From Embleya scabrispora DSM 41855 (GTDB lineage Bacteria; Actinomycetota; Actinomycetes; Streptomycetales; Streptomycetaceae), in contig NZ_KB889698.1 in the NCBI RefSeq assembly GCF_000372745.1, positions 1-58,809 of the forward strand: a DNA stretch of 58,809 bases. Reading direction: 5' to 3'. The notes beneath the pieces were generated by a model. The model ran no database searches. It was not told where the DNA came from and saw nothing but the letters and a program-made list of their open reading frames with translations. The translations under genes and the position numbers were made by a program. Below, in pieces: positions 1 through 8,015 of this stretch (position 1 is the stretch's first letter; the number at the start of each line of letters is the position of its first letter).

Positions 1-96
1 ACGAGCGCGGACACGAGCCCGGATCCGACTGCGGATCCCACGCCGGACACGAGCGCGGACACGAGCCCGGATCCGACTGCGGATCCCACGCCGGAG
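1..96 (+). repeat. Two tandem copies of a 48-bp in-frame repeat
   Basis: Positions 1-48 and 49-96 are identical except for the last base. Each encodes 16 residues of the form TSADTSPDPTADPTPD inside the toxin's low-complexity region. The array may continue upstream of the window. Confidence 0.9.
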
Positions 97-3000
97 CCCG
101 CATCGCAGGCCCGTCCGGACACCCGGCCGGACCCGACGCCCGACGACTCCCCCGACGGCACCCCGGACGCCGGGCCGGATACCGACCCCCGTCAGGACAC
201 CACGCCGGACCCGTCCGCCGACCCGGCACCGGATCGCGACCTCGCCCCGGCCGCGGACCCGGTCGGGGACCAGGACGTGAGCCCGACGCCGGACGCACAC
301 ACCGACCCCACGCCGGACCGGGCGCACCAGGACACCGCGCCCGACACGACCCCCGACCGGCCGGTCGACCAGGTGTCGGAGCAGACCTCCGACACGACAC
401 CCGATGGGCACCTCGCCCCGGACCAGGACACGGATCCGACCCCCGACGACCCCGCCGGTCGGCCGGACCCGGCCTCCCACCCGACCGGGGACCCGACGCC
501 CACCCCGGCTCGGGACGGCAACGGCGACACCACCGTCGACGCGCCCGCGCAGCCGGGCGGACCGCTCACCACGACGACGCCCGGCGCACCGGTGCGGCCG
601 AACCAGGCGGGCCCGTTCCGCGGCACGATCCAACGCCTCGGCGACCGCATGCGGGGTCTTTTCGGCCAGGGCCCGAACGTCGCGACCACCCCGAGCCACA
701 CCGCTCCGGCGGCTCCGCCGCCGCATCAGCCCGGCCCGTACCACCAGAACACCAACGCACCGTCCCCCTACAACGCGACGCCGTACGGCAACGGCCCGGT
801 CGCGAACAACCCATACGCGCAGCCCATGCCGCACCCCACTACGCCGATCTCCCCCACCAGCCCGATCGCGAACCGCCCGCCGCTGTCCGCATCGCGTCCG
901 TTCAACCGGCCCGGCGGCCTGCTCCCGCCCAACTGGAGCGACGCTGCCGCGCTGAACAACGCGATCCCGCGTAATCCCGACGGCACTCCCGTGGTACATC
1001 CGGACCCGCGAAACGGCAGATGGTTCCGGCTGCAAAACGACGGCGGCATCCAGGTCCCCGGCCGAAACATCAACTGCCTGGACGGCGTATTGGCCTTCGG
1101 CAACACCTGGTTCGGGCGTCCGGAGGTGTCCGCCGCCCGTATGCCGGGCGAGAACACCGGTGAGACCAACGGCCCCGCACGCATGGCGCAGGAGACGAAC
1201 GGGACCTGGAACCAGCTGGGCGTCAACCCGGACGGCACGATCAACCCCGATGCCGGGTTCGCCCAGTTGGAAGCGACGCTGCGGGCCTCCGGACCCGGCT
1301 CGATCTCCTACATCGTCACCGAGTGGCCGCCGCGGCATGAGGTGCAACCGGACGGCTCGGTCGAGGTCGTGCGCAGCTCGCACGCCTGGGCCGCGATCAA
1401 CGTGGGCGGCGAAGTCCTCTATGTCGACCCGCAGACGAACCAGATCGCGACCCATCCGCAGCCGAACGCGATAAGCGTCTACGCCATCACGCTGGACGCG
1501 AACGCCCGACCGGTATCCATGTCGCCCCCGCCGGTCACCCAGCCCGTCGCAACGCCGCCGCCTCCGCTGCCGTACAACCAGCAGATCAACCCGTACAACC
1601 AACAGCCGGTGCAGCCCACCCCGTACACCCAGCAACCGCCGCCGTACGCACAGCCGCACCACCAGCAACCGGTACAAACGAACCCGTACACCCAGCAACC
1701 GGTGCAGCCGAACCCGTACACCCAGCAGCAGCAACCGCCGTACGCGCAGCCTGCGCCCCACCACCAGGCCCCGGTGCAGCCCGGCCCGTACAACCAGCAG
1801 CAGCAACCGGGCCCGTATCACCAGCCGCCGCAGGAACCGGGGCCCTACAACCAACCCGCCCCGCACCAGCAGCAGCCGGTGCAAAACAACCCGTACAACC
1901 AGCAGCCGATCCAACTCGGCCCGGTCCACCCGACGCCGCAGAACCCGCCGCCGGTCCAACCCGCGCCGCACCAGCAGCAGCCGGTCCAGACGGGCCCGGT
2001 CCACCCGACGCCGCACAACCAACAGCCGGTCCAGACGGGCCCCGTCCACCCCGCGCCGCACAACCCGCCGCCGGTCCAACCCGCCCCGCACCAACAGCAG
2101 CCGTTCCAGACCGGCCCCGTCCACCCCGCGCCGCACAACCCGCCGCCCGGCGACCTGCCGCAGAACGTCACGGGTCCGATGCCGGGCTCGGCACCGAATC
2201 CGAACGGGGGCACCACGCCCGGCGGGGGCCCGAACACGACGCCGGCCACCCCGCCGCCGCCGAGGCACGCCCAGAACAATCCGCCCGCTCCGATCGACAC
2301 GACGCCGCCGCTGGCGTCGCCGATGCGGCCGAACCCGAGGCCGCTCGGCGAGCCCGCGACCACGGCGAGCCCGACCGGCGACCGGCCGACCACGCACGAC
2401 GGTCGGCGCGACGACGTCGAGCGCGAGGTCGCCGCGTACATGGCGACCCGGCCGGCGGCGACGAATTTCGATCCGAACGCCGCGGCGAATCCCAACCCCA
2501 CGCCCAATAACAACAACAGCACCACCCCCACCAACCCGAACCCGCCCAAGCCCGAGGACGTTCAAGGCGGCCAGTCGCCCTACGACCTCAACGTCACCCG
2601 AGACCCGTCCTTCATGGCGGACCGCTCGAACCTGACCTGGGACACCAACCGCGGCAACGCCGAGTTCGAAATGCCGCAGACCGTGCGTTCGAACAACCCG
2701 CACCCGGACACGGGCGCGCCGCCGCGGACCAACCTCGACCGGGCGAAGCTGCTGCGCATGTTCGACGCGGCCGGGATCGACGCGCTCGTCAACCACCCGA
2801 CGCCCGAAGACCTCACCAGCGCCGAGCGGCAGGCCCGCGATGAGTTCGACCGACTGCTGCGCGGGGACGACGGGGCATTGCTGACCGGGTCCGACCTGGC
2901 CGACCGCCGCAACGAGTTGGCCGCGCGCGGCCGGGACATGACCGGCGCCGGCCGATTCCCGATCAACTCGGGTTACGCCGGCCAGATAGTGCACTTCGCG

Positions 3001-3420
3001 AGCCCGACGCTGGACAACCATTTCCCCGACGGCGTCTACATCAATCTCCAGGGTTATCCGGACTTCACGCCGTATGCGGTGCGCACGATCAATCTCCCGC
3101 ATACCGTCGTCGCACCGCCCAAGCGCAGCGATTTCCCGCCCGGCCGACAGGGTACGAAGGATTTCAAGGACGCTCGCGCGGAGGCGAACGACAAACAGCG
3201 CAAGCTGGATATTGCGCAGGCCAATGCCGAATTCCGGCGCGATCCGATGTGGGCCACCGCCCGACCCGGTCGCAGCGCGCCGGGATACGTCTGGCATCAC
3301 GTCGAGGGCACACGCACCATGATGCTCATACCGTTCGCAGTACACTACGCGGTGAAACATCACGGTGGGATCGCCAGCGCCATGGCCCCCAATACCTCGA
3401 CCGGCAACCCGGGAGTCTAG
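1..3420 (+). CDS. Polymorphic toxin, 3' part: papain-like (Tox-PL) domain, Pro/Gln stalk, C-terminal WHH nuclease (5' partial)
   Basis: The frame is open from the first base, so the gene starts upstream; the GTG at 277 is internal. About 1139 residues are visible. The first ~230 are Asp/Pro/Thr-rich low complexity. A papain-fold toxin (glutamine deamidase/protease) domain follows, with a plausible triad: Cys in NCLDG (codon 1075), His in SHAWA (codon 1381) and Asp in YVDPQTN (codon 1426). A long stalk of NPYNQQPVQ-type repeats runs from about 1570 to 2140. The C-terminus has the signature of the HNH/Endo VII WHH nuclease family: GVYINLQGYPDFTPYA, the WHH triplet (codons 3292-3300), then a His and HHGG. 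The two toxin domains in one chain are seen directly; targets (protein side chains and nucleic acid) are inferred from the families. The delivery domain lies outside the window. The next gene starts 2 nt after the stop and is the expected immunity protein. Confidence 0.8.
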   Translation, partial: TSADTSPDPTADPTPDTSADTSPDPTADPTPEPASQARPDTRPDPTPDDSPDGTPDAGPDTDPRQDTTPDPSADPAPDRDLAPAADPVGDQDVSPTPDAHTDPTPDRAHQDTAPDTTPDRPVDQVSEQTSDTTPDGHLAPDQDTDPTPDDPAGRPDPASHPTGDPTPTPARDGNGDTTVDAPAQPGGPLTTTTPGAPVRPNQAGPFRGTIQRLGDRMRGLFGQGPNVATTPSHTAPAAPPPHQPGPYHQNTNAPSPYNATPYGNGPVANNPYAQPMPHPTTPISPTSPIANRPPLSASRPFNRPGGLLPPNWSDAAALNNAIPRNPDGTPVVHPDPRNGRWFRLQNDGGIQVPGRNINCLDGVLAFGNTWFGRPEVSAARMPGENTGETNGPARMAQETNGTWNQLGVNPDGTINPDAGFAQLEATLRASGPGSISYIVTEWPPRHEVQPDGSVEVVRSSHAWAAINVGGEVLYVDPQTNQIATHPQPNAISVYAITLDANARPVSMSPPPVTQPVATPPPPLPYNQQINPYNQQPVQPTPYTQQPPPYAQPHHQQPVQTNPYTQQPVQPNPYTQQQQPPYAQPAPHHQAPVQPGPYNQQQQPGPYHQPPQEPGPYNQPAPHQQQPVQNNPYNQQPIQLGPVHPTPQNPPPVQPAPHQQQPVQTGPVHPTPHNQQPVQTGPVHPAPHNPPPVQPAPHQQQPFQTGPVHPAPHNPPPGDLPQNVTGPMPGSAPNPNGGTTPGGGPNTTPATPPPPRHAQNNPPAPIDTTPPLASPMRPNPRPLGEPATTASPTGDRPTTHDGRRDDVEREVAAYMATRPAATNFDPNAAANPNPTPNNNNSTTPTNPNPPKPEDVQGGQSPYDLNVTRDPSFMADRSNLTWDTNRGNAEFEMPQTVRSNNPHPDTGAPPRTNLDRAKLLRMFDAAGIDALVNHPTPEDLTSAERQARDEFDRLLRGDDGALLTGSDLADRRNELAARGRDMTGAGRFPINSGYAGQIVHFASPTLDNHFPDGVYINLQGYPDFTPYAVRTINLPHTVVAPPKRSDFPPGRQGTKDFKDARAEANDKQRKLDIAQANAEFRRDPMWATARPGRSAPGYVWHHVEGTRTMMLIPFAVHYAVKHHGGIASAMAPNTSTGNPGV

Positions 3421-3422
3421 CA

Positions 3423-3911
3423 GTGACCGTCGAATTGACGCCGCGAGGAACACTCTCGGAAGCAGCCCTGCGCGAACTCGAAGGGAAACTCGGGTTCGCC
3501 CTGCCGGCCGAATATCGGGCCTGGTTGGCCGCGACCAATGGGGCTGATTTCCCGGTCGCCGCCCAGCTCATGCCACATGGTCTGGATCCCGAGGACGATC
3601 TCTACGGATATCGAACCGGCGGGGATCTGCAGACCGAGTTGCTCTACGCCCACGGCTATTGCCGGGATGTTCTCACCCTGGACTATCTGCCGGTCACCCG
3701 ACTCACCACCGGAATCGTGGCGATCAAGGTCACCGAACCGGAATGCGGGTCGCTCTGGTACTGGAGCGAATCGACGCTCGACACCGACGAGGAATACACC
3801 CCGGAATACATCTCGGCCAATAATCTGCGCAAGGTGGCCGATACATTCGCCCGATTCCTGGAGCTGTGGGAGATCGATCCGACCTCCCCGTTCCTGGATT
3901 CCGAGTCCTGA
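3423..3911 (+). CDS. SMI1/KNR4 (SUKH-1) family immunity protein
   Basis: 162-residue protein starting at GTG, 2 nt after the toxin stop, so translation is probably coupled. The N-terminal helix and loop LSEAALRELEGKLGFALPAEYRAWLAATNGA is the classic start of the SUKH fold, and the strand GSLWYWSES near residue 105 is the typical core strand. SUKH-1 proteins neutralise toxins by direct binding, and their position right after a toxin with a WHH nuclease tip is standard for polymorphic toxin loci. I infer that it protects against the WHH domain of the preceding protein; it could instead act on the papain-like domain. It acts in the cytoplasm, with no signal peptide. Confidence 0.85.
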   Translation: MTVELTPRGTLSEAALRELEGKLGFALPAEYRAWLAATNGADFPVAAQLMPHGLDPEDDLYGYRTGGDLQTELLYAHGYCRDVLTLDYLPVTRLTTGIVAIKVTEPECGSLWYWSESTLDTDEEYTPEYISANNLRKVADTFARFLELWEIDPTSPFLDSES

Positions 3912-3976
3912 GGCGGGAGCGATGACACACCGCCCCGCCCCGACGGAATACCGGACATGAAGGAGAGGACCGCAGC

Positions 3977-4984
3977 ATGACCGACACCGGCACCGAGCAC
4001 GGCGGCTCTCCGGCCGCCGAATTCGCGGGTTCGATCGTCGATTTCGGCCGCACGTCGCGCAGCCGGGTATACCCGGACGGTATCTTCGTCGACCTCTACG
4101 GATTCCCGGACTTCCTGCCGTATGCGCGAATGGTGATCGAGACCGGCCCGGTACCGCCGGGCCTGGGCATCGACGAGGCCCGGGTCACCGACGTACTGGC
4201 CGCCAACCTCGCGGCGGCCGGCACCGGCGACCCGCTGTACGCCGACGTGGCCGAGACCGCGACTCCGCGCGGGTGGACCTGGCACCACGCGCCGCACGAA
4301 CGCCGGCTCCTCCTGGTCCCGGTCGACGTCAAGAACGCGCTCCGCCACCACGGCGGCGTGGCCACGATGACCGTCGACCGGGATCGCACCGGCCTGTGGA
4401 GCCCGGCCGAACAGGCCCGGGTGCCGGCCCGCCTCCGGGTGGGCCGGCCGCTCTCCGACGCCGATCTGACCCACCTGGAGAACAAGTACCTCAAGTACCG
4501 GCTCCCGCACGCCTACCGGGCACTGCTGATCGACAACGGCGGCGGCGCGCCGCCCCGACCGGCCGTGCACATGCGCCACGGGTTCGTACTGGACCAGCAG
4601 TTCTTCAACCTCTACGGCGAGTACGACCCCTACGATCTGCTCGACGTCGCGGCCCGCCTCACCGATCGACTGACCGCCGATTTCCTGGCCGTCGCGTGGG
4701 TGCAGGGCGGTGCCCTGGTGCTCAAGACGCAAGGGGTGGACGCCGGTTCGGTCTGGTACTGGGACAACGACGATCGGTATGCCCGACAAGGCGACTCCCC
4801 CGAGGCGACCGTCGGCCTGTTGTCCCGGCTCGCCGACGACGTCACCACGCTGCTGACCGACGAGCTGATCCAAGTGCCGGGCGAACTCGACGAGATCGCC
4901 CGCACCGCGGTTGCCGGCGGGCACTACCGACCGGTGGTCGCCGACCGCGCGGGCGCGGGTCTGCCCGCCGACCTGCGTCCCTGA
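3977..4984 (+). CDS. WHH nuclease domain fused to a SUKH immunity domain
   Basis: 335 residues, ATG with the ribosome site AGGAGAGGAC 7 nt upstream. Residues ~15-140 repeat the pattern of the toxin tip upstream: YPDGIFVDLYGFPDFLPYAR, then W102-H103-H104, then LLLVPVDVKNALRHHGG. Residues ~155-300 are a SUKH domain (LSDADLTHLENKYLKYRLPHAYRALL, later GSVWYWDNDD). A nuclease-type toxin domain and its immunity-type domain are thus one polypeptide. It has no secretion or delivery region. It could be an orphan toxin cassette whose stop codon was lost, a self-inhibited toxin, or an immunity protein using the dead or live nuclease copy as a decoy. The WHH triplet is intact, so loss of activity is not evident. 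Confidence 0.8.
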   Translation: MTDTGTEHGGSPAAEFAGSIVDFGRTSRSRVYPDGIFVDLYGFPDFLPYARMVIETGPVPPGLGIDEARVTDVLAANLAAAGTGDPLYADVAETATPRGWTWHHAPHERRLLLVPVDVKNALRHHGGVATMTVDRDRTGLWSPAEQARVPARLRVGRPLSDADLTHLENKYLKYRLPHAYRALLIDNGGGAPPRPAVHMRHGFVLDQQFFNLYGEYDPYDLLDVAARLTDRLTADFLAVAWVQGGALVLKTQGVDAGSVWYWDNDDRYARQGDSPEATVGLLSRLADDVTTLLTDELIQVPGELDEIARTAVAGGHYRPVVADRAGAGLPADLRP

Positions 4985-5016
4985 CGCGGCATCACGAAGG
5001 GAACGGACGAAGACTG

Positions 5017-5439
5017 ATGTTCGACAATCTGCTGCCGCCCGGCGTCGGTGCGGCGTTGCAACGCCCCGGCATGGAGCCGATGACGGCGGTCAGCGCGCAC
5101 ACCACGATCGTGGACCTGCACCCAGCCGTGGCCGCGCTGCTCGACCGCACCGAGCCCGCGATGCGCTCGGTGTTCCACGGGCGGTGCCCCGACGCCCTGT
5201 TGTTGTCCCAGGTCGCCGTCGAGGCCGAGGCGTCGTTGGCCGCCGAGGGCACGCAAAACCCCGATCACGAGGTCGTGCTCGACCGGATGCGGCACCTGCT
5301 CCGCGGCGCGGCGCTGGCCGCGATCCTGCTGCGCGAGCCGAACGACCCGGCGCACGAACGGCCGATCCCGCCCTGCTCGTCCTGCGCGCCCGCGCTGGCG
5401 GCCCTGGAGGTCGCGATCCTGGAGGTGCCCGCGTCATGA
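5017..5439 (+). CDS. YwqJ-like nucleic acid/nucleotide deaminase domain, stand-alone, altered active site
   Basis: 140 residues; the ATG at 5017 is preceded by GAAGGGAACGG. The motif VFHGRCPDALLLSQ (H54, C57, D59) and the downstream PPCSSCAPAL (C120, C123) match the two zinc-site motifs of actinobacterial YwqJ-type deaminase toxins, where the first motif usually reads HGRCAE. Here Ala-Glu is replaced by Pro-Asp, so the usual catalytic Glu is Asp59. No delivery domain is attached. The gene lies between two immunity-type genes and its stop overlaps the next start (ATGA). It could be a detached toxin tip that is weak or inactive, or a variant with different chemistry. Family assignment is by motif only. 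Confidence 0.65.
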   Translation: MFDNLLPPGVGAALQRPGMEPMTAVSAHTTIVDLHPAVAALLDRTEPAMRSVFHGRCPDALLLSQVAVEAEASLAAEGTQNPDHEVVLDRMRHLLRGAALAAILLREPNDPAHERPIPPCSSCAPALAALEVAILEVPAS

Positions 5440-6179
5440 GCGATCGTTTTCCCGAGGCCGTGACCCAGGCCCTCACGGCCACCGGCTGGCAACCCGGCAT
5501 TCACATCCCGGAAGAGGAACTCCTGCGCTGGTACCGGGCGTTGGGCACGGCCGGGATCGACGTCCCGCCGAGCGCGATCAAGGCGCTGTGGGAGTTCGGC
5601 GGCATGACGGTGCATCAGTACGGTCCCGGCGTGGACATGTCCCGGATGCCGTTCCGGATCGACCCACTGGTCGGGCTGTACGCGGGCGACCTGCTCGCCG
5701 CGTACGGCGCGGCGCTGGGCCGGCCGCTGACCCCGGTCGGCGAATACGACCTGGGCCGCGGCCGGTTGGCGATGGATCCGCGCGGTGCGGTGTACCTGTG
5801 GTGGGGCGATCTGTGGCACGTGGCCGACACCTTCGACAGCGCGCTGATCGCGCTGATCGAGGGCCGCCGGCCGACCCGCCTGAACCTGGCACCGGCCGAC
5901 GCGCCGCTGCCGCCACGGCCGATCGACGAGCGTGAGGCCCGGGACAAGGCCCGTCGGCATGTGGTGGGCGGGGGTCCGAACGCGCCGACCGACTTCGTGA
6001 TGACCGAGTTCGAGTACGGCTGGCTGGTCCAGGCGATCTACGCGAACCCCGACCCGATGGCCAACATAGGCGCGGGCCAGTGGATCGTGGACCGCCGCAA
6101 CGGCCGCGTGACGTTGTGGCCGAGCCTGCCCACCGAGAACGTTCTGGCCATGTTCCGCGAACGCTACGTGGACGCGTAG
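5436..6179 (+). CDS. Two-domain immunity protein: SUKH-3 followed by a YrhB/Imm35-like domain
   Basis: 247 residues; the ATG overlaps the stop of the deaminase gene by 4 nt. The N-terminal half (FPEAVTQALTATGWQPG, then ALWEFGGMTVHQYGPG) matches the SUKH-3 pattern of an aLxxxGWxPG helix followed by a FGG turn. The C-terminal ~75 residues (IDEREARDKARRHVVGG, GWLVQAIYANPDPMANIGAGQWIVDR) resemble YrhB/Imm35 immunity proteins, also found next to deaminase and other toxins. Tight coupling to the YwqJ-like gene suggests that it guards against that domain. Two immunity folds in one protein would suit protection against more than one toxin. It is the last gene of the toxin locus. Confidence 0.75.
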   Translation: MSDRFPEAVTQALTATGWQPGIHIPEEELLRWYRALGTAGIDVPPSAIKALWEFGGMTVHQYGPGVDMSRMPFRIDPLVGLYAGDLLAAYGAALGRPLTPVGEYDLGRGRLAMDPRGAVYLWWGDLWHVADTFDSALIALIEGRRPTRLNLAPADAPLPPRPIDEREARDKARRHVVGGGPNAPTDFVMTEFEYGWLVQAIYANPDPMANIGAGQWIVDRRNGRVTLWPSLPTENVLAMFRERYVDA

Positions 6180-6208
6180 CCCCTGCCCGCACACCGGCCG
6201 TGAACGCC

Positions 6209-6245
6209 GATGCGCCCCGGAACCGCGTGGGTTCCGGGGCGCATC
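6209..6245. terminator. Perfect 16-bp hairpin between convergent genes
   Basis: Arms 6209-6224 and 6230-6245 are exact reverse complements around the loop GCGTG. It sits 30 bp after the immunity gene stop and 27 bp before the stop of the opposite-strand gene, so it can end transcription from both sides. Confidence 0.85.
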
Positions 6246-6271
6246 GCGTGGTGGCGATCGGCGGAGCCGAG

Positions 6272-7939
6272 TCACTGTCGAAGGTGATCCTTGTTGATCC
6301 CGTACCCGGGTATGTGCATCCGACCACCCAACTGTGCGTACATCGCGGACTCCACGTTGGTGAAGAACACGACGGGCACGTTGATCGGCGGCGGACTGTC
6401 CGGGGTGAAAGTGATCGGAACGACTCCGAAGATGTTGCCCTTGAGGTACTTGACGTACATCGTCGTCTTCGTATCCGCTTCCATCCAGGACTTGCTGCCC
6501 TCCCGGGCCGTGATGGCGACGTCCCTACCCGACGCCTCCTTCACGGTCATGGACAGGTTCCAGATGTCGATCCCCTTCGAAACCGTGAACTTCAGTGCCG
6601 GTTCCTCGGTCCCTTGGAGGGTCTTGACCTTCACCACACCCTCGTAGTTCAGACCCGCCATCGCCAGCAGATTGGATCTGAGCACGAACGGGTCGACCGC
6701 GACCGGCGGTTCGCCGGACCCGGCCTTGGCGTCGACCGGGCCCTTGATCGGGCACGGAAAGGGCGTTTTGCCAGCCGTCGGCTTGGCCGAGGACAACGTG
6801 GCGGACGGTTTCGCCGACGTCGTCGCGGACCGGGTCGCGGCCTTGCCGGAGGGAGTGGCCGAAGCCGCCGACGCGGGCTGCGTGTTCGTCGCGAGCGTCG
6901 ACGGCGCAGCCGCCGGCGCGGTCGACGCCGTGGACGGGAGCATGTTCCCGGGCAACCCGAGTCCCGGGAGCCCGGGCAGGGCCACCTCGGGCAGTTTCAG
7001 TTCGGGCAACTCGAGCTCGGGCAACTTCGGTTCCGGCGTCCGTCCTTGCGGCGACCTCAACTCCGCCGCCCTGGTTTCGGCTGCCGGGCTTGGCGCTGCC
7101 GCAGCAGGTTGCCCCGCCTTGCCGACTGACGTCGAGGCCACCGATTCGCCGGGCGCGGTGCTCGGCGGCGCGCTCGCCGTGCTCGGCGGCGCCGACGTGC
7201 TCGACGAGGTCGTGGGACTCGCCGAAACACACGGACCGTCCGCGTACGGGTTGCTCGGCAGTTCATCGCTGGGCGACGCCTGGGCGATGCCGACGACACC
7301 GACCACGCCGATCATGGCCGTCGCGATCGTCGCCAGCGCCAGGCGCGGCGAAACCGCCCCTGGGGCACCGTCACCGGGCCGGTCGGTCTCCGACCCGGTC
7401 GATGCTTCCCCCGAGGCATCAGGGGCCTTTCCGTTCAGAGCCTGCGCGAGGAAGCCGTCCTCGACCAAGGTTTCCTGGGGAACGCGTTCGCCCCCGGTGC
7501 CGCCCTCGTCGTCCTCATCCGAGCGGTCCTCGCCGGCTTCCTCTTCCGCCGGCAGGAATACCCACGAGATCGCGAGCGTGCCGCCGATCAGGCCGAACAA
7601 CATCCCGACGAAGAATCCGCCGAATGTGGCGACGACGAACGACACGAGCGACACGAGGATCACGAAGATCCCGATGTAGACCCTGGCCTTGGGATTCAGC
7701 CAGATCGCGATCCCGGACAGGATCAGGATCGCGCCGATGAAGATCGCCGAGACGCCACCCATCTGGGTGATCTTGAAGGTGATGTCACCGGCGCTGAGCG
7801 TTGCGTAGGGCGCCCACAGGATCGGGCCGGAACCCAGGATCGTGAAGAGCCCGGCCCAGAAGGGCCGTTCCTTCCGCCACCTCCGAAACGCCTGCCATCC
7901 ACGTCCCAGCGCGCTGGGTTGCCGCTGTTCTGCGGTCAC
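6272..7939 (-). CDS. DUF6114 membrane protein with a long extracytoplasmic C-terminal extension
   Basis: 555 residues; GTG start with AGGGAG upstream. Residues ~25-150 are a DUF6114-type module with four hydrophobic segments (WAGLFTILGSGPILW, GVSAIFIGAILILSGIAIWL, VYIGIFVILVSLVSFVV, GMLFGLIGGTLAISWVFL). An acidic linker follows, then another membrane segment near residue 205 (LALATIATAMIGVVGVVGI), a ~200-residue Ser/Pro/Ala-rich stretch with a short LPELELPELKLPE repeat, and a folded-looking C-terminal ~165 residues. DUF6114 proteins are usually much shorter, so this looks like a fusion. It lies just downstream of a DUF6230 gene, the usual actinomycete pairing. Function is unknown; a cell-envelope role is inferred from topology. 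Confidence 0.75.
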   Translation of the reverse strand: MTAEQRQPSALGRGWQAFRRWRKERPFWAGLFTILGSGPILWAPYATLSAGDITFKITQMGGVSAIFIGAILILSGIAIWLNPKARVYIGIFVILVSLVSFVVATFGGFFVGMLFGLIGGTLAISWVFLPAEEEAGEDRSDEDDEGGTGGERVPQETLVEDGFLAQALNGKAPDASGEASTGSETDRPGDGAPGAVSPRLALATIATAMIGVVGVVGIAQASPSDELPSNPYADGPCVSASPTTSSSTSAPPSTASAPPSTAPGESVASTSVGKAGQPAAAAPSPAAETRAAELRSPQGRTPEPKLPELELPELKLPEVALPGLPGLGLPGNMLPSTASTAPAAAPSTLATNTQPASAASATPSGKAATRSATTSAKPSATLSSAKPTAGKTPFPCPIKGPVDAKAGSGEPPVAVDPFVLRSNLLAMAGLNYEGVVKVKTLQGTEEPALKFTVSKGIDIWNLSMTVKEASGRDVAITAREGSKSWMEADTKTTMYVKYLKGNIFGVVPITFTPDSPPPINVPVVFFTNVESAMYAQLGGRMHIPGYGINKDHLRQ

Positions 7940-7977
7940 TCTCGACTCCCTGAAGTGTTGCTGCGGTATCGCGGACC

Positions 7978-8006
7978 GGCTGCGGGCGGACCTGCCCCCC
8001 GCAGCC
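7978..8006 (-). terminator. Intercistronic hairpin between DUF6230 and DUF6114 genes
   Basis: Arms 7978-7986 (GGCTGCGGG) and 7998-8006 (CCCGCAGCC) enclose an 11-nt loop just after the DUF6230 stop. There is no T-run, so it may reduce read-through or stabilise the upstream message rather than end transcription fully. Confidence 0.5.
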
Positions 8007-8015
8007 GACGATGCG

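Noticed and set aside
1479-2549. Minus-strand Gly/Cys/Trp-rich frames opposite the toxin stalk
   Set aside because: Repeated CCG/CAG codons of the Pro/Gln stalk give apparent open frames in reverse; no start signal or family.
5265-6275. Minus-strand frame of 336 codons opposite the immunity genes
   Set aside because: Arg/His/Gln-rich translation without domains; the plus-strand SUKH-3 gene is clear and coupled to its neighbour.
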